Below the pieces are notes generated by a model. The model worked only from the letters and a program-made list of their open reading frames with translations, had not been told where the DNA came from and searched no databases. A stretch of 64,000 nt of DNA. Source: Gnetum montanum (lineage: Eukaryota; Streptophyta; Gnetopsida; Gnetales; Gnetaceae). The stretch covers positions 1 through 64,000 of the forward strand of contig MNCI01015663.1 in the NCBI GenBank assembly GCA_015680685.1. Reading direction: 5' to 3'. Shown in pieces: positions 35,672-47,148 of this stretch (positions are counted from its first letter, which is position 1; every line of letters begins with the position of its first letter). The position numbers were made by a program, and so were the translations under genes.

Positions 35672-35728
35672 TTGATGAGGTTACATCAATGGCATCCCAT
35701 TGACATGGCCCAACAATGTGACTAATCA
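35672..35728 (-). repeat. Remnant of the 5' LTR of gypsy element C
   Basis: Only the outermost LTR bases remain (CCATTGACATGGCCCAACAATGTGACTAATCA in plus-strand view, compare 16019-16058). A deletion removed the rest of the LTR, the primer site and the start of gag. The join lies within a short AATGTT segment. Confidence 0.65.
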
Positions 35729-35959
35729 GTAACCTAGTTCAAAACATAAAAGAAACCCATCAATTTCTTCTATCAATGCTACTGAAAACAAGGAGAGTGC
35801 TCAAAGATAATAGAGATGGTTTGTTACCTCAAACTAGTGCTAGGCATCAATGGATCAAAATTGTGATTTATATATGCTAGTAGTGCTAGAGGAAGCTCCC
35901 TTTGACTTCTTTCTCTTCCTTGACACTAGCCTTGATGTTGCAACCTTCTTATGGGCCAT
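35729..35959 (-). pseudogene. Start of an unidentified element ORF, truncated by gypsy C
   Basis: From ATG 35959-35957 the minus strand reads MAHKKVATSRLVSRKRKKSK, followed by a Ser-rich patch. This basic, Ser-rich opening is typical of plant retroelement ORFs of the transposon-protein type. The frame breaks after about 40 codons and homology stops at the LTR end, so the rest was displaced or lost when C inserted. Confidence 0.4.
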
Positions 35960-36345
35960 GGATTTGAAGAAAAATGCACAACTCCCTATTGTTGGTGAAG
36001 CCTTGGTCGTCTACCCCTAAACGTCTATGCTTAGATGTTGAAGAGTGAATGAAAAATAAGGGTTTGAATTTATATAATCGTTTTCAATGAGGGTTTTTTA
36101 TAAAAATATAGATGTCTTCTTTAAGAAATAGATGTCTATGCCACACCTATAAAAAATAGGTAGATGTCTCGCTAGGAAAATAGGCATCTCTACTACATCA
36201 AACAAAAATACAAGTAGATGTCTTCTTTAAAAATTAGACATATCTCCTATCATGAAGATGTTTCATTGGAGATGCCTTAGCAAGAAAGGGCTTAGGGATG
36301 GCTGCCAAGGATTATAGTCTTAAGATATATTCGTAAGAACTAAAA

Positions 36346-36364
36346 ACTTACCTCTACTTACCTT
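36346..36364 (-). promoter_or_regulatory. Duplicated splice-donor-like module, second copy
   Basis: The minus strand reads AAGGTAAGTAGAGGTAAGT, equivalent to 7309-7327. Homology between the two elements runs up to this module (shared CCTCAAAAGAGG.ATCTCA just upstream at about 36400-36425 and 7370-7395) and is lost beyond it. Confidence 0.45.
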
Positions 36365-36369
36365 TCTTC

Positions 36370-38290
36370 CTAAAAAAAATGAAAGTGACTAAGGAGCTTG
36401 CAAATGAGATCCCTCTTTTGAGGTACCTCTTCTCACACAAATTTCTTCTATTTCCAAAGACTAGCTCCCCCTTAAAAAATTATGGAGATTATTTTCTCAC
36501 TTTTATCTTTTTTCTTTTTGATTTTCCATACCTTCTTAACTCCCTTGTCTTTTTGAGTTGTCCACATTTTCTAGTTGTCCAACATAGCTTCCTTTCTAGA
36601 CACATTTGGAGAAGACAAAGAAGTTTTGTAATATATCTAGGTGTTCATATGATAATGCATTAAATTTCAAACCCATTGTTTATGACCAATTCTATTACAA
36701 TAATAAAATTTTATCCTTTTGTTTGGATTAAATTTATTAAACCTTGAAGTTGCTCTTTGGTTAAATGGAGTGTTTATAATTACCCCAATTTTCAAAGGGA
36801 CCTCTTGTTCAAATACATTTTGTGGGAGTGATTGTTCTTGTTTTTAGAAACCTAGTCTAATTTTATTATTAGGACTTCTTCCTTGCCCAAGAACTATTCA
36901 AAGTGATTCTTTTTCTTTGACCAACCTTTCATTTAGAAGTTTAGCATCTACAAGTTCTTCTGTAATCTACTCATAGGATAGGGTTAGTCTTTTATTCTCA
37001 AACCTTAGGTTTGAGGTTTCTTTTGTGGGGTCTAAAATTTTTATATTTAATCAAGAGAAATCTTGATCCTTATTTCTTAATTCCTTCTTTAATTTCACAC
37101 AAATATTTTGAAGATATAGAAGCTCATCGCATAAGAGGTCATACCTTTTTTAATCAATTTCCACTTGATCATCATCATATAATAGGCTAGCATCATCATC
37201 TATAAGAGCCATACAGATGAGATGAAAATTTTTTTGAAGTATCAACCACCTCTTTGTCACTTTTCTCTACATCATCCTAGCTTGGGTAAAAGTTAGTCTT
37301 TTTCATATCCACATCAATCTTATCCTTTTGTTAAATCTATCATTACTAGGATATTTAGAGGCCACATGGCCTCTTCCACCACATATCCAACATTCTATTG
37401 AAAAAGCATCAAAATTAAAATTTGAAAAAATTTTACCTTTATCTTTACCTTTGGAGTTGGATTAGTTGGATCCTAGTTGGTTGAACCTTCTTCCTTTTCT
37501 TCCAAGAAGCCTTTGAACTCTTCTTGATAGAAGAGTTATTTCCTCTTCACTATTCATTTCTTGTTCCATAGGTTCCTTCTCTTTAGATGTTGATTTTAAG
37601 ATAGTTTTCTTTGCTTTTATTCTTCTTCACTTATGAGATTCATTTAATAAGCTATAAGATCACTTTGGAGCTCTTCAAATTTTAAGACCAAAAAATCTCT
37701 ATTTTTTTCATAGCTATAACCTTAGGTCTAAATTCAAGTTGTAGTATTCTAATCATTTTAATGATTACATCACTTTTAGGCAAGTCATTGTCTATACTCC
37801 TAATTACTACAACTAGATCATTTTCCCTAGAAAAATAATCTTTTATCTTTTCTCCTTCTCTCATTTTAAGTTTGTCATATTTACTTTCCAAAACTAAGAT
37901 TTTTTATTGTTTGACAATGGATGTGTCCTCATAGGTAGCTTCTAAGGATTCCCAAGTTTCTTTAGCAATTCTACATCCAGCTACTCTACTAAATTCAAAC
38001 TTATTTAATGTACAATATAAATAATTTTTTACTTTAGAATTGTACATAAACTTACCTCTTTCTTCTAGCATACACTTGATTCATGGTTTGAGGGCCTTTT
38101 ATGCGTTGTCAATGGATGATGTGTATCCTTCAAGAATAGACTCCCATACCTTAAATTCCATCAATTCAAAGAAGCCTTACATCCTTGCCTTTCTCTATGC
38201 AAAATCAAACCTATCAAAACATCAATGGCTTTATGTAGGATTTTCCCTCCATAGTTCACTCTTGAAAGTTGAAGCACAAACTTTGAAAGT
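36370..38290 (-). pseudogene. Copia B2 gag with zinc knuckles, broken
   Basis: The region 37891-37682 is open and reads ESKYDKLKMREGEKIKDYFS, then a segment with KSDVIIKMIRILQLEFRPKV. This is the UBN2-type gag core of plant copia elements. Next come a knuckle CWICGGRGHVASKY (about 37395-37350, last Cys replaced by Tyr), acidic sequence, and a second knuckle-like YYCNRIGHKQW (about 36700-36670). The upstream part (38100-37950) matches the gag N-terminal domain. It ends at the donor-like module. No pol was found. Confidence 0.7.
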
Positions 38291-38309
38291 ACCATGCTCC
38301 GATACGACT

Positions 38310-39395
38310 TAAGGATTGAGAAATTAGGAGAGTTGAATAAGTTCCCAATTGAAATTGCACCTATCATACAAAAACACCAAATTTTACATGATTCCCCAAC
38401 TTGGGTACATTTACACTCGAAGCGTAGAATCCATGCACACCTCCAAAATTATTTTCTCAATAAAATGTGGTTTGAAGGGAACCACACCATGTACAAGCTC
38501 TGAGCTCCACACCAAATTTTTTCATTGCTACGAAACCACTCAACCCCATAATATCCCAACAAGCTCAAAATGTAATTTTAATGATTCCACAACCTTTACA
38601 AAATTGAGCTCCACTCCAAAGTGTTTTGACATTGCAAAACCACTCAACCCCATAAGGTCCCAACAAGATCAATGTGAATGTCTTCTCGCAAGAAGCACAT
38701 CAACCTGCAAGGCAACAAGAAATAGAGAAAGAAACAAGGAAAGAATGTAACTAGATTTACAAGTCCTTGTAATTAAAGCTCAAAATAACATGCAACCAAG
38801 CAAATGATGTTACAATTAAGAACAAGAATACAACAGTATAGAATAGATAATTAGGAGCTTGAATGTGAATAGTGCTAGCACAATTCCCTAGATTTTGGTA
38901 TCTTCTTATCACCTCAAAATTTCTAAATACTCTTTGGAATTTGTGCAATGGCTAAAAAACAACTAGTGTAGACATCTCCTTCAAAGTTAAGACATCTACC
39001 TAAGATTGGCCTCAATTTAGGAGAGACGTCTTACTAAAAAATGGGACATCTTTTGTGGAACATCTCTAGGGAGACATCGACTCTAAGATAAAGATGTCTA
39101 TTATTTTTAGTAGACATCTCCTTAACTTTTAAGCTTTGTCTTCTAAGGCTTTCTCCCATCAATTTTCCTTCTTGCCAATCCTTGGAGAAACTTCATTTGA
39201 TTTGTAGCCTTCATTTTCATCCATGTTCTAATCTTGCCCATGTAGTCTTCATTTTAACATCTTGTTATAAATCTCATTTCCTTGAGTTCTCATATCTCAT
39301 TGTGGAGTTCTTGTCCATGTCTTGAAAACATATTATCCACAACAAACATTCAATGTTCTCCATTTTACTTAATATTTTGACATACCAAAAGGTCA
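38310..39395 (-). repeat. 5' LTR of copia B2
   Basis: This LTR is 1086 bp, TAAGGATTGAG...GACATACCAAAAGGTCA in plus-strand view. It is homologous to 20981-21966. It contains an imperfect internal duplication of about 115 bp (AACCACTCAACCCCATAA at about 38536 and again at about 38639) and an AGACATCT-type array at 38970-39120, with one intact AGACGTCT (39024-39031). Confidence 0.75.
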
Positions 39396-40258
39396 ATAGA
39401 ATCAACTAATAAAATTTGTATTTTTGAAAAGCTTGGGAAGTTCTATACAATTTGGAAAAGGAAGTACTAAAAAAATATCTAAAAGCTAAGGTTATGTTAG
39501 TTTCTTTCCAATCTATCAAAAATCATAGCAATTCTCGTAGTGTGAATTTTAGAGATTATAACTCAAACATTATTGAGTTTTTGATGATAAAATTTTAAAT
39601 GAATCTTTTCACATATTAATTTTCAAATAAATATAATATCATATAAAATCATTGTGCAATGAAGGAGAAATGATCTAATCATTTACTATCATTCATTATG
39701 GTAAAAGTTATGAACTCAAAAAATCTTCCAAATTATAGAGCTAATTTCTCCTAAACTGCAATAGATATTGAACTAAAGTTTTAGCTAGCCACCTATTCTT
39801 ACTTTCTAATATATCAAGAATCATGCAAAAACATTGCAAAATGACTAAGATATGATCACAATAGTGAATATCCTTAATTCTGACTATTCAACTTCTAAGA
39901 TTGAGTAAATAATGATGAATGATGTTGATGTATATTAATGATTTGTTGAATTACTAAAAGATTGATGAATTAATGATGAAATGGTCAAATTTTGGTTGAA
40001 ATTATATTGATAATTTCATGATACAAATTTCTAAAAGATGTCTTGGATATATATATATATGTAACAAGTGAGGTAAAGTTCACTAAAAATAATACGATAT
40101 AGTCATGATGACAAAAAAATCTTTAAAATTTTATATTTTGTAACAACTACCCATCAAGCCAAAAATTTCCTATATTTTATTAAAATAAACTCCTATTGTC
40201 TAATAAAAATAAAAAATTATTGTCTTCTACTCTAAAATGCTAATAACAATAGTACTAA
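39396..40258. other. AT-rich stretch without recognised gene
   Basis: No coding frame or element signature is visible. A short (AT)n run lies near 40045-40060. The last bases, next to the LTR at 40259, look like a decayed primer site (minus strand TTAGTACTATTG). Confidence 0.4.
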
Positions 40259-41127
40259 TGATAAGCAACATGCGGTTCCAATACCCAACCATATAACTCA
40301 TGAGTGCACATAAGTGACTTGATCATAATTCAAGTACTCGACTAACATAACAATTAAATAGTTAACCATTCAATCATAAGTTGGTGCCTTCCAATTACAC
40401 TTGTGTAGTCTTACTGCATATGATTAAGTGTAATTGAGGCATATGATATTGATGTTATTTGGGCCATATTAATATATTCATTTTTAATCTAAACTAATTT
40501 AAGGACAGAGAATAAAATTTATTCTATCCTAGGCAATAAGTATATGTTCCTAGTTTATCGTTCACATCCCATTTTCACATAATCATCGCTAGGTTACCAA
40601 GTCATTACTATTCACAAAACCCAATAAGAGCATTACTAGGATTACCATATGATACATTTTATGCTTGAAACTAATCGTACTTATGCTTCCATAACTATTG
40701 TGCATTTTAATCATAAATTACTACTTAATTATCTAGAAAAGTAATTTTACACTAAGCTTCATGTAAAATAAATTACATTCAATATAAATCTAAGCTAACT
40801 CAAAGTGCTAAAATTGAATGAAATAATCTTAATCTTTATTACCATTCATGCAATGTGTCCAGGTACATGGCACTAGAATAAAGATATTTAACAATTACTT
40901 TAGATCATACCATAGTAACTCACTAACTATTCTAAGTAATATGGAAAAAACTATAAGAGTTTCGCTAAGAATATTGACCAAATAGTGTTATAAATGTGGT
41001 GGGTGCACACATTTATATAGGTGTTTATTTCCTCTATGTCAATGCATCAATATTGACACAACTAACCCTACATCAATCTTGATGTGTGAACACTACAATG
41101 TTGATTTAGTTAACTTGAGACTATTCA
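40259..41127 (-). repeat. Gypsy LTR, strongly decayed
   Basis: In plus-strand view it starts TGATAAGCAACATG and ends near GACTATTCA (a decayed GACTCATCA). Internal family blocks are present: CCCAACCATAT, GCATATGAT after TTAAGTGTAAT, and GCTTGAAACTAATCGTACTTATG near 40665. A decayed primer site on its left suggests it was a 5' LTR whose internal region is gone. Confidence 0.6.
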
Positions 41128-42099
41128 ACAAACCCAAAAAATAAAATGTATTATAAAGAAAAATTAAAAGTATAGCTATAGAGAAGCCCAAAAAAGAGGT
41201 GAAACTCTAATAAAATATAAAAGGAATAGTCAAACGATTTTTAAAATGTCTTTTCAACTTTTTACCCTTACAATTAATTCTAGAAAACATCTCCTCTAAG
41301 ATAGGTAAATGATCAGACCTTGTCCTCTTTCAAAAGCACCTTCTCAAGTTTTTACTTCTTATTAAATACTTCCTACAAACAAAAACACAAAAAAATAATG
41401 AATCAATTGAAGACTATGATTGAAACATGAAATGATGTCATCTTGAGCAGATAAAGGGAGAACATGACTTAATGAATCTCTATGATAAACCACATTATAT
41501 CTATATGTTTATATGACATAAAGAATAAAGGAATGAGTGCAACTCCAAGAGTGAAGTAAATATCCTTGAATTTAAGAAGTATCTCCAAATAAAACTTCCT
41601 CAAACCTCAACTTATGACCATGTATATATAAGTTTCACTAAGACTAAGAACTTTGAGCAAGTAGAAAAGTAAAAAATTAGTGGATGAATGTGCCTTCTAT
41701 GTTGCAAAGATGAAATCTAGGGTCATGAACATCCAAATAAAAGTGGAAAATACCAATAAATAAACTTGGATCAAAATGAAAAAAATTGAATGGCCATTTA
41801 TCCATGAAAAATCAAGACCATCACTAGAATCCTAAATACTTAAAGTTCTATCTAAACTATGAAAAAGATTAAAAAGTGAACCTTTTAAAGACATAATACC
41901 ATAGAGAATTTGACACTCAGATCAAATAATCCATTGATTATACCTATGAAGATATGAAATAGAGGTAATGCAAGTTTACATCATGTACTACAAAGACATG
42001 GACACTTAATATCTCACATAGTTCATTATTAATGGGAAGCCACTAACAAAATAACTTATCAAGCATTAAAGCATAAATTATGAAATTATTAAAGTTCCA
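41128..42099 (-). other. Probable LINE 3' debris, no clear domain
   Basis: AT-rich. Minus-strand frames continue from the LINE RT to the right with short plausible fragments (for example KYLGF near 41840), but nothing can be assigned with confidence. Confidence 0.3.
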
Positions 42100-42663
42100 A
42101 AACTCACTAATAAAACTCCAAGCCTTCCAAATGAATTTTAAAATTTGTAGCCACTAGCACATTAGCTTGAGGAAAAAGAGTTTCAACCATCCTAATAAAT
42201 ATATCTTTAAGATCATATTTACAAAGAAAAGCAATAAAAAAATGTCATTCACTTATATTATATGCTTTAGCATAATCAATCTTCAAAAATGCAATATCTA
42301 CCTTAGCCCATTACATACCCTTCCAAGTAGCAAAACCATTATTCAAAATATATCTACTTTAAAAAAATCCAATTTGCATTAGAGTAATTAGTTGAAGAAT
42401 AACTAGTTTTAAACTTTGAGTAAAACTTTGGCCAAAATTTTATAAACTAAATTCAAAGAAGTAATAAGAAACTAATTAGTAAATTTTGAGAGATCACTTT
42501 TCTTAGGAATAAGTTTGATGAGTCCTCTATTTAGCTTTTGACCAAGTGAACCATGCCAAATGGATTTAGTGAAAACACAAAAAAGGTTAATATCAACATC
42601 ATAGTGATTTTTATCATTAGTTAAGCTAAACACTACATCTCTAGATCTAGGCCTACGATTCAT
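42100..42663 (-). pseudogene. L1-type LINE reverse transcriptase fragment
   Basis: Minus-strand RT start. HGSLGQKLNRGLIKLIPKKS precedes DLSKFTN, then a degenerate W(R)PISLLN..YKI-like block, LDFFK, and about 350 bp later KIDYAKAYN (the 'FDKAFD' motif). This is the fingers/palm start of an L1-type non-LTR RT. The catalytic Y/FADD block is not recognisable here. It is a separate LINE copy from the one at 45366-48060, since its N-terminal RT motifs lie downstream of that copy's YADD. Confidence 0.65.
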
Positions 42664-43244
42664 GTGGTTAAGTTGCTTGTTTGTATCCTATTGTTCTTAG
42701 ACCCTAGTTGTTGTTTCCACAGTACATTGCTTCACATTGCAACAGCTTTGATAGAGTTTGTATGATGTTGCTTAATACCAGTCTTTTTCTTTGGTTAGGT
42801 GTTTATCGATGCCAATAGTCACTTCTTTCCAACTTGATGCCACAATTGTTCTAGCTCTTTCAGTGCCATCTATACCAACATATAGTGCTAATCTTACTAT
42901 TCTTACATAAAATGAATCATTGAATGACACATGGCCTCTACTAGATGGTCAATCATGTGCTTGCAATTGTGCCAATCCTTTTCCATGGCTTTCCAATTAA
43001 GTATGATTTTATTTATGATCTTAATCATAATTTTGGGTGGATTATTTGATTGTATTTCTGCTTGTCATGAACTATATATTGCATTCCTTATTTGAATACA
43101 TTTTTTCCATGGTTGTCAAGCCTTGTAAGGCTCGTTGGGATGCTTGGTATGTATTGGTGGATGGTTTGTAGTATATGTTGATCTTTTTTTTACAGTTTTG
43201 TGGAATAATATCTACTGGGTTACATTGTTGATTCAATTTTGTAC
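42664..43244 (-). other. Coding-like minus-strand text, unidentified
   Basis: A frame from about 43240 to 43072 reads LNQQCNPVDIIPQNCKKKIN and continues, with stops, to the LINE RT. I do not recognise it. It could be the upstream part of the L1 ORF2 or unrelated debris. Confidence 0.25.
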
Positions 43245-43296
43245 TCCCCACACCACACCCCCCACCCACCCACCACCCCCCACCCCCACACACATC
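43245..43296. repeat. C-rich (CCCAC)n-type microsatellite
   Basis: Imperfect CCCAC/CCACCC/CACACA repeat. Its minus-strand translation (Gly/Trp-rich) is not a real protein. Confidence 0.9.
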
Positions 43297-43736
43297 CATA
43301 CAATATAATAGGATAAATGATAGTTTGAAAAAAAAATTTCTAACCTTTCAAGCCCAAAGGCCTAAATCCTTGCATTTTTTTTAAAAAGCATATAGAGCCT
43401 TGAAACCTCCTACTATTTTTTCTTTCATGCACTTTGAAACACCACAAAAATTTTAGCAACACTTCCAGACAACTTCAGAGCCTTTGAAATGGCTTCAAGC
43501 AGCCCACCATGGAGCAAGAAAGGTTTCCCTAGGGCCCACAGATCACGACGGCAAGTCTCAGTGTCAAGAATCATCAGTTTCAAGGTCAAAAAGTGCAATT
43601 TTGGCTAAGTACAATGTGCTTGCACTGTGCTTACGCTGCAAAATGTAAGGATCAGCGTCACCAACTTTTGGGGCCCCGAAACTAAGTCAAAATAGGCCGA
43701 AATCAAGCACAAGGACCCCCCATGACCTTCACCAAG

Positions 43737-44360
43737 GTCCCCAGCAGCTTCCAACCTCCAGAAAATCAAAATTCGGGCCTTAAATGAGGTGTTTTCAATT
43801 GATTACGTTGGGGCTACATTTTCTTACGCTGCATAGTGTAACGATGCGTAAATCACTATTCACAGCGTAAAACACTATTCATCCACGAAAACACTATTCA
43901 TCCACGCGATCACTATTCATCGCGTAAACACTATTGATCCGCGCAATCACTATTCATCGCATAAACACTATTCATCCACGTAATCACTATTCATCACGTG
44001 AACACTATTCATCCACGTAATCACTATTCATCGTGTGAACACTATTCATCAACTTCCAAAAATTCCAAAAAAATTCTAGAAAATGACAGAAAGTCCCCAG
44101 TAGCTCCCAGCCTCCAGAAAATCAAAATTTGGGCCTTAAATGAAGTGTTTTCAGTTGATTACGCTGGGGCTACATTTTCTTACGCTGCATAGCGTAAGGA
44201 TGTGTAAAACACTATTCATCCACGAAAATACTATTCATCTACGCGATCACTATTCATCGCATGAACACTATTCACAGCGTAAACACTATTCATCGCGTGA
44301 ACACTATTCATCGACTTCCAGAAAATTCTAGAAAAAAATTTTCAGAAAATGGCAGAAGAT
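43737..44360 (+). repeat. Tandem duplication (356-bp period) with nested minisatellite
   Basis: TCCCCAGCAGCTTCCAACCTCCAG at 43737 recurs, slightly changed, at 44093. Both are followed by AAATCAAAATT.GGGCCTTAAATGA and by a TTGATTACG.TGGGGCTACATTTTCTTACGC block. Each unit then holds an array of (A/T)CACTATTCATC plus a CACG/GCGT core every 18 bp or so: about 11 copies in unit 1 and 6 in unit 2. Some cores form CACGTG. Confidence 0.85.
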
Positions 44361-44765
44361 TCTCAACATCAACAATGGTAGAAGATTCTTAGCATCAGCA
44401 ATCCAAAAAATTCTCAGCATCAGCAACTTCCAGAAAATTTCAGAAAAACTCAGGGACGAAGAAGTTTCAAACAGGACAGATTAAATTTCCCTTGTACATT
44501 TCATTGTAAATTTTTATTTGTGGGATAGTCAGGCCCTCACGGTCTAAATTAAATATACTTTCATGGGCTTGAATAACCCATAAATTGTAAAATGCGATGC
44601 ACCTGGTCAAGAACGTAGCTTGCCGACACACATCCAACTCTCGCTAGCATGCATCCAACCCAAACACAACTGTCCATTGGATACATGTCACTAGATCCGT
44701 TTTTCTTTCATCTCCCAGCCATTGATTCCATTTTGGAAATTCTGTGCCAGAGCCCAGTCCAACCC

Positions 44766-44773
44766 TATAAATA
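44766..44773 (+). promoter_or_regulatory. TATA box of the CpG-rich block
   Basis: TATAAATA lies in CCCTATAAATACCC, downstream of the minisatellite-bearing duplication and upstream of non-coding sequence. It is consistent with an LTR promoter on the plus strand. Confidence 0.45.
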
Positions 44774-45365
44774 CCCTATCAATTCACATGAACCAGGACG
44801 CAAAAAAAAATTAGAGACATTGGCAATTCTAAGAAATTACAAAATTGGCAATCCTTGGGTGCTCGACACATCTGACTGTTGGCATCCAAGCATTTTTCAT
44901 GTTCATCACATCACATTATCGCATCATCACTTCAGACATCATCCCGGGGCTTAGTGCTTGACCTACCATCCACACGTGCAGCTACACTTTGACCGGTGCA
45001 TACATTTTTATTAAACAATACAATACAGTTCATTTCCTTCCATTTACATTGTTTAGTTCTATTTATGCTTTGTTTACAATATAGCTCTGTTTACGCTTTA
45101 TTTATAATTCAGAACACTCTGTTTACATTTTATGTCGCTGTTTGCATTCCGTTTACATCCCGTTTACATCATTTACGATAACCCCAGCGCTAGCCATAGC
45201 TTACGCTCGGGGAAGTCCTTGGTTGATTTGCATGCAAATCATCCAAGGCACTCTGTCTTCGTTCCCTTTTCCAGCTTGCCCTCAAGCGAAGGCAGGGTCA
45301 GCTGTGGCTGCCCGACGATCTCTCAGTGTCTATTTCCCTTCCAGCCTTACACCGACGATTTAGGT

Positions 45366-46264
45366 CAGAACACACTTCCCCTGCATGTAATTATTCATAT
45401 AAATGAGACCCAGATATTTAAAATAATATACTATTTGCACATTGGTACATCCAAAATAGAAGTTATAATGGTTATTTCTTGTGGCCCAGATCATCAATTT
45501 GGTTTTATCTACATTCACTTGAACCCCATACAAATGATAATAATTTTCTAAAATTTGCAATATATTGTGCATATCTTCTGCAATAGTGAAAATCAAGATA
45601 GTATCATCTGCATATAAAAGAAGATTCACTGCTTAGGATCTAATTTTGATAACATGACTATCTTGTCCATTGCACAACCATGCCTTCATTTCTTTAATAA
45701 AGATACCAAAGAGAGTTGGAGAAAGTAGATAACCTTACTTAACTTTAGTTTTACTCTAGAATTTAAATTTTTTCTTTAAATTACTATCTATAATTTTAAA
45801 ATCACTTCCTCATATAATCTTTTAGTCACTACAATCAAATCTGAAGGAAGGACAATATTATGTAACTGCAACCATAGTTTTGTATGGATCATTGAATCAT
45901 ATGCTTTTGCAAAACTAATAAACCATATTCAAATTTTTTATTAGGATTTTTTGCAAACTCCATGTAGTTTCTACAAGTAACTAAGTGATCAATAGTAGAG
46001 TGATTTTGTCTAAAACATGCTTAACATCTTACCCTAACCTAGTTACCTTCTGCCAAGGAAGAAATTCTCTAATCTAGCATAGTGCCTAGCAACTTAGCAA
46101 AAATATTAATATCAACAATCCTTTGATAATTATTCAAATTATTTTTATCTCCCTATTTATATAATAATATATCTTTACTATTTTTTTCAATGTTAATTTA
46201 ATCCTTTCTCCATTGTTGAATTTAATTTTTGCTAAATTTCTCTATGAATAGTAGATCCTGTTCA
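45366..46264 (-). pseudogene. RTE-like LINE reverse transcriptase, C-terminal part
   Basis: The minus strand reads FRQNHSTIDHLVTCRNYMEF (about 46020), a KAYDS palm block (about 45905), and the catalytic LLLYADDTILIF (about 45620-45590). VNVDKTKLMIWATRN and FKYLGLIYMNN follow before the sequence is cut at 45365. The GFR..HSTIDH context is typical of RTE-type plant LINEs. Stops are common in the middle. The N-terminal part lies at 47149-47700, separated by a gypsy LTR. Confidence 0.75.
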
Positions 46265-47148
46265 TGAATCATCAGTTGGTTGGGTTATCCAATAATAGGG
46301 CTCCAATAACAACACCTTGATAACAAGGCCCTAACATCAGGTATCTGATGTCAAAGCCTCACCGTCGGAGCCCAAATGCAATCTCAAGTATCCGAAGTCA
46401 AGGGGTATATGCTAGCCTATAAATATAGTGCTTGGGTTCATGATTTTAAGTCAGTTTTGCATTAGTTTTTCATAGTTTTGTTAATAGAGTAGTTGAACTC
46501 TTGCAATTTTATTCTGTAATCTTATAGAACAGTCAGTGAGTGCCCATAGAGTGGATCTAAGTCAGTTGTATGGATTCTTATTTGAGTGGCAATGTACCTA
46601 GGCATGTTTCATGAATAACAATAAGATCGAGATTTATTCTTATTCATTATAGCACTTTGACTTAGATTAGATTTACTTTTCATGCAATTTACTTCTCATG
46701 GACTTAGTTAATATTTACATTTATATGCATGTTAATTAATTAGGCACATAAGTACGATGGCTTCGAGCATGTGTATGACTCTTGGTAATCCTAGCAATGC
46801 AATGTTATATGTGTTCAAGATGTGCACAAGAAGTAGGATCGAATACTTATGTTAGGGTAGTTAATTATTAATTAGAAATTAGATTATTTGAATTAATTAT
46901 AAATTGATTTTCAACCTATTATTAATTGTAGAACAATAAAATATAAAATAATAAAAATCATATGCCTCACTCTAGACTAAACCATACGTGACAAAGCTAC
47001 CACTAGTCCAAGTGGGAAGATAGCAAACTATGATCAAGGCATAGCGATCTAGATGCAACAACTAGTACCATCCATGAAATTCGACCGAATCATGTGTGAA
47101 CGCTTGTGATTTTTATGGTTGGGCATAGGGGTACCTTGTCGCTCATCA
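46265..47148 (+). repeat. Gypsy LTR inserted in the LINE RT (apparently solo)
   Basis: Plus orientation. It has a TATA box (CCTATAAATATAG, about 46415) and the family blocks AAGTACGATGGCTTCGAGCATGTG and CTTGGTAATCC. The terminus is GTATGG-like, GGGCATAGGGGTACCTTGTC, then GCTCATCA at 47148. LINE RT text continues on both sides, so it entered the LINE. The start (about 46265) is approximate, and no target duplication was detected. Confidence 0.75.

Larger units (their letters stand above)
36060..39395 (-). mobile_element. Pol-less Ty1/copia-type element B2
   Basis: Minus-strand relic with a 5' LTR (38310-39395), a degenerate primer site (complement of about 38294-38307), gag (about 38250-36370) and, to the left, sequence rich in AGATGTCT words (36110-36290), probably 3' LTR debris. 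The gag ends at the same double donor-like module as the element at 5088-10130. Neither has a protease, integrase or RT downstream. Confidence 0.6.
43300..45365 (+). mobile_element. CpG-rich LTR-like insertion in LINE debris
   Basis: This block is about 2 kb and keeps many CpGs, in contrast to its neighbours. Plus-strand architecture resembles a long LTR. It has a U3 with a 356-bp tandem duplication carrying an 18-bp minisatellite (43737-44360). A TATA box follows at 44766, then about 600 bp of U5-like sequence with GTTTAC repeats (45040-45175). The right edge interrupts the RTE-like LINE RT just after its YLG motif, near 45365. No terminal repeats, primer site or target duplication could be verified. 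Short open frames here are not supported as genes. Confidence 0.45.

Noticed and set aside
38349-38750. 133-codon plus-strand frame
   Set aside because: Lies wholly within a copia LTR; related frames in the sister LTRs (21023-21289) are not conserved as protein.
43072-43299. Gly/Trp-rich start of a minus-strand open frame
   Set aside because: The Gly/Trp-rich part is the translation of the C-rich microsatellite, and its ATG is accidental.
43850-44310. Regularly spaced ACTATTCATC repeats as a CRISPR array
   Set aside because: The spacers are themselves repeats, the unit is 18 bp, and the context is a plant retroelement block.
44996-45551. Several plus-strand open frames of 60-139 codons
   Set aside because: They overlap in different frames, cross the boundary into antisense LINE RT, and resemble no protein.
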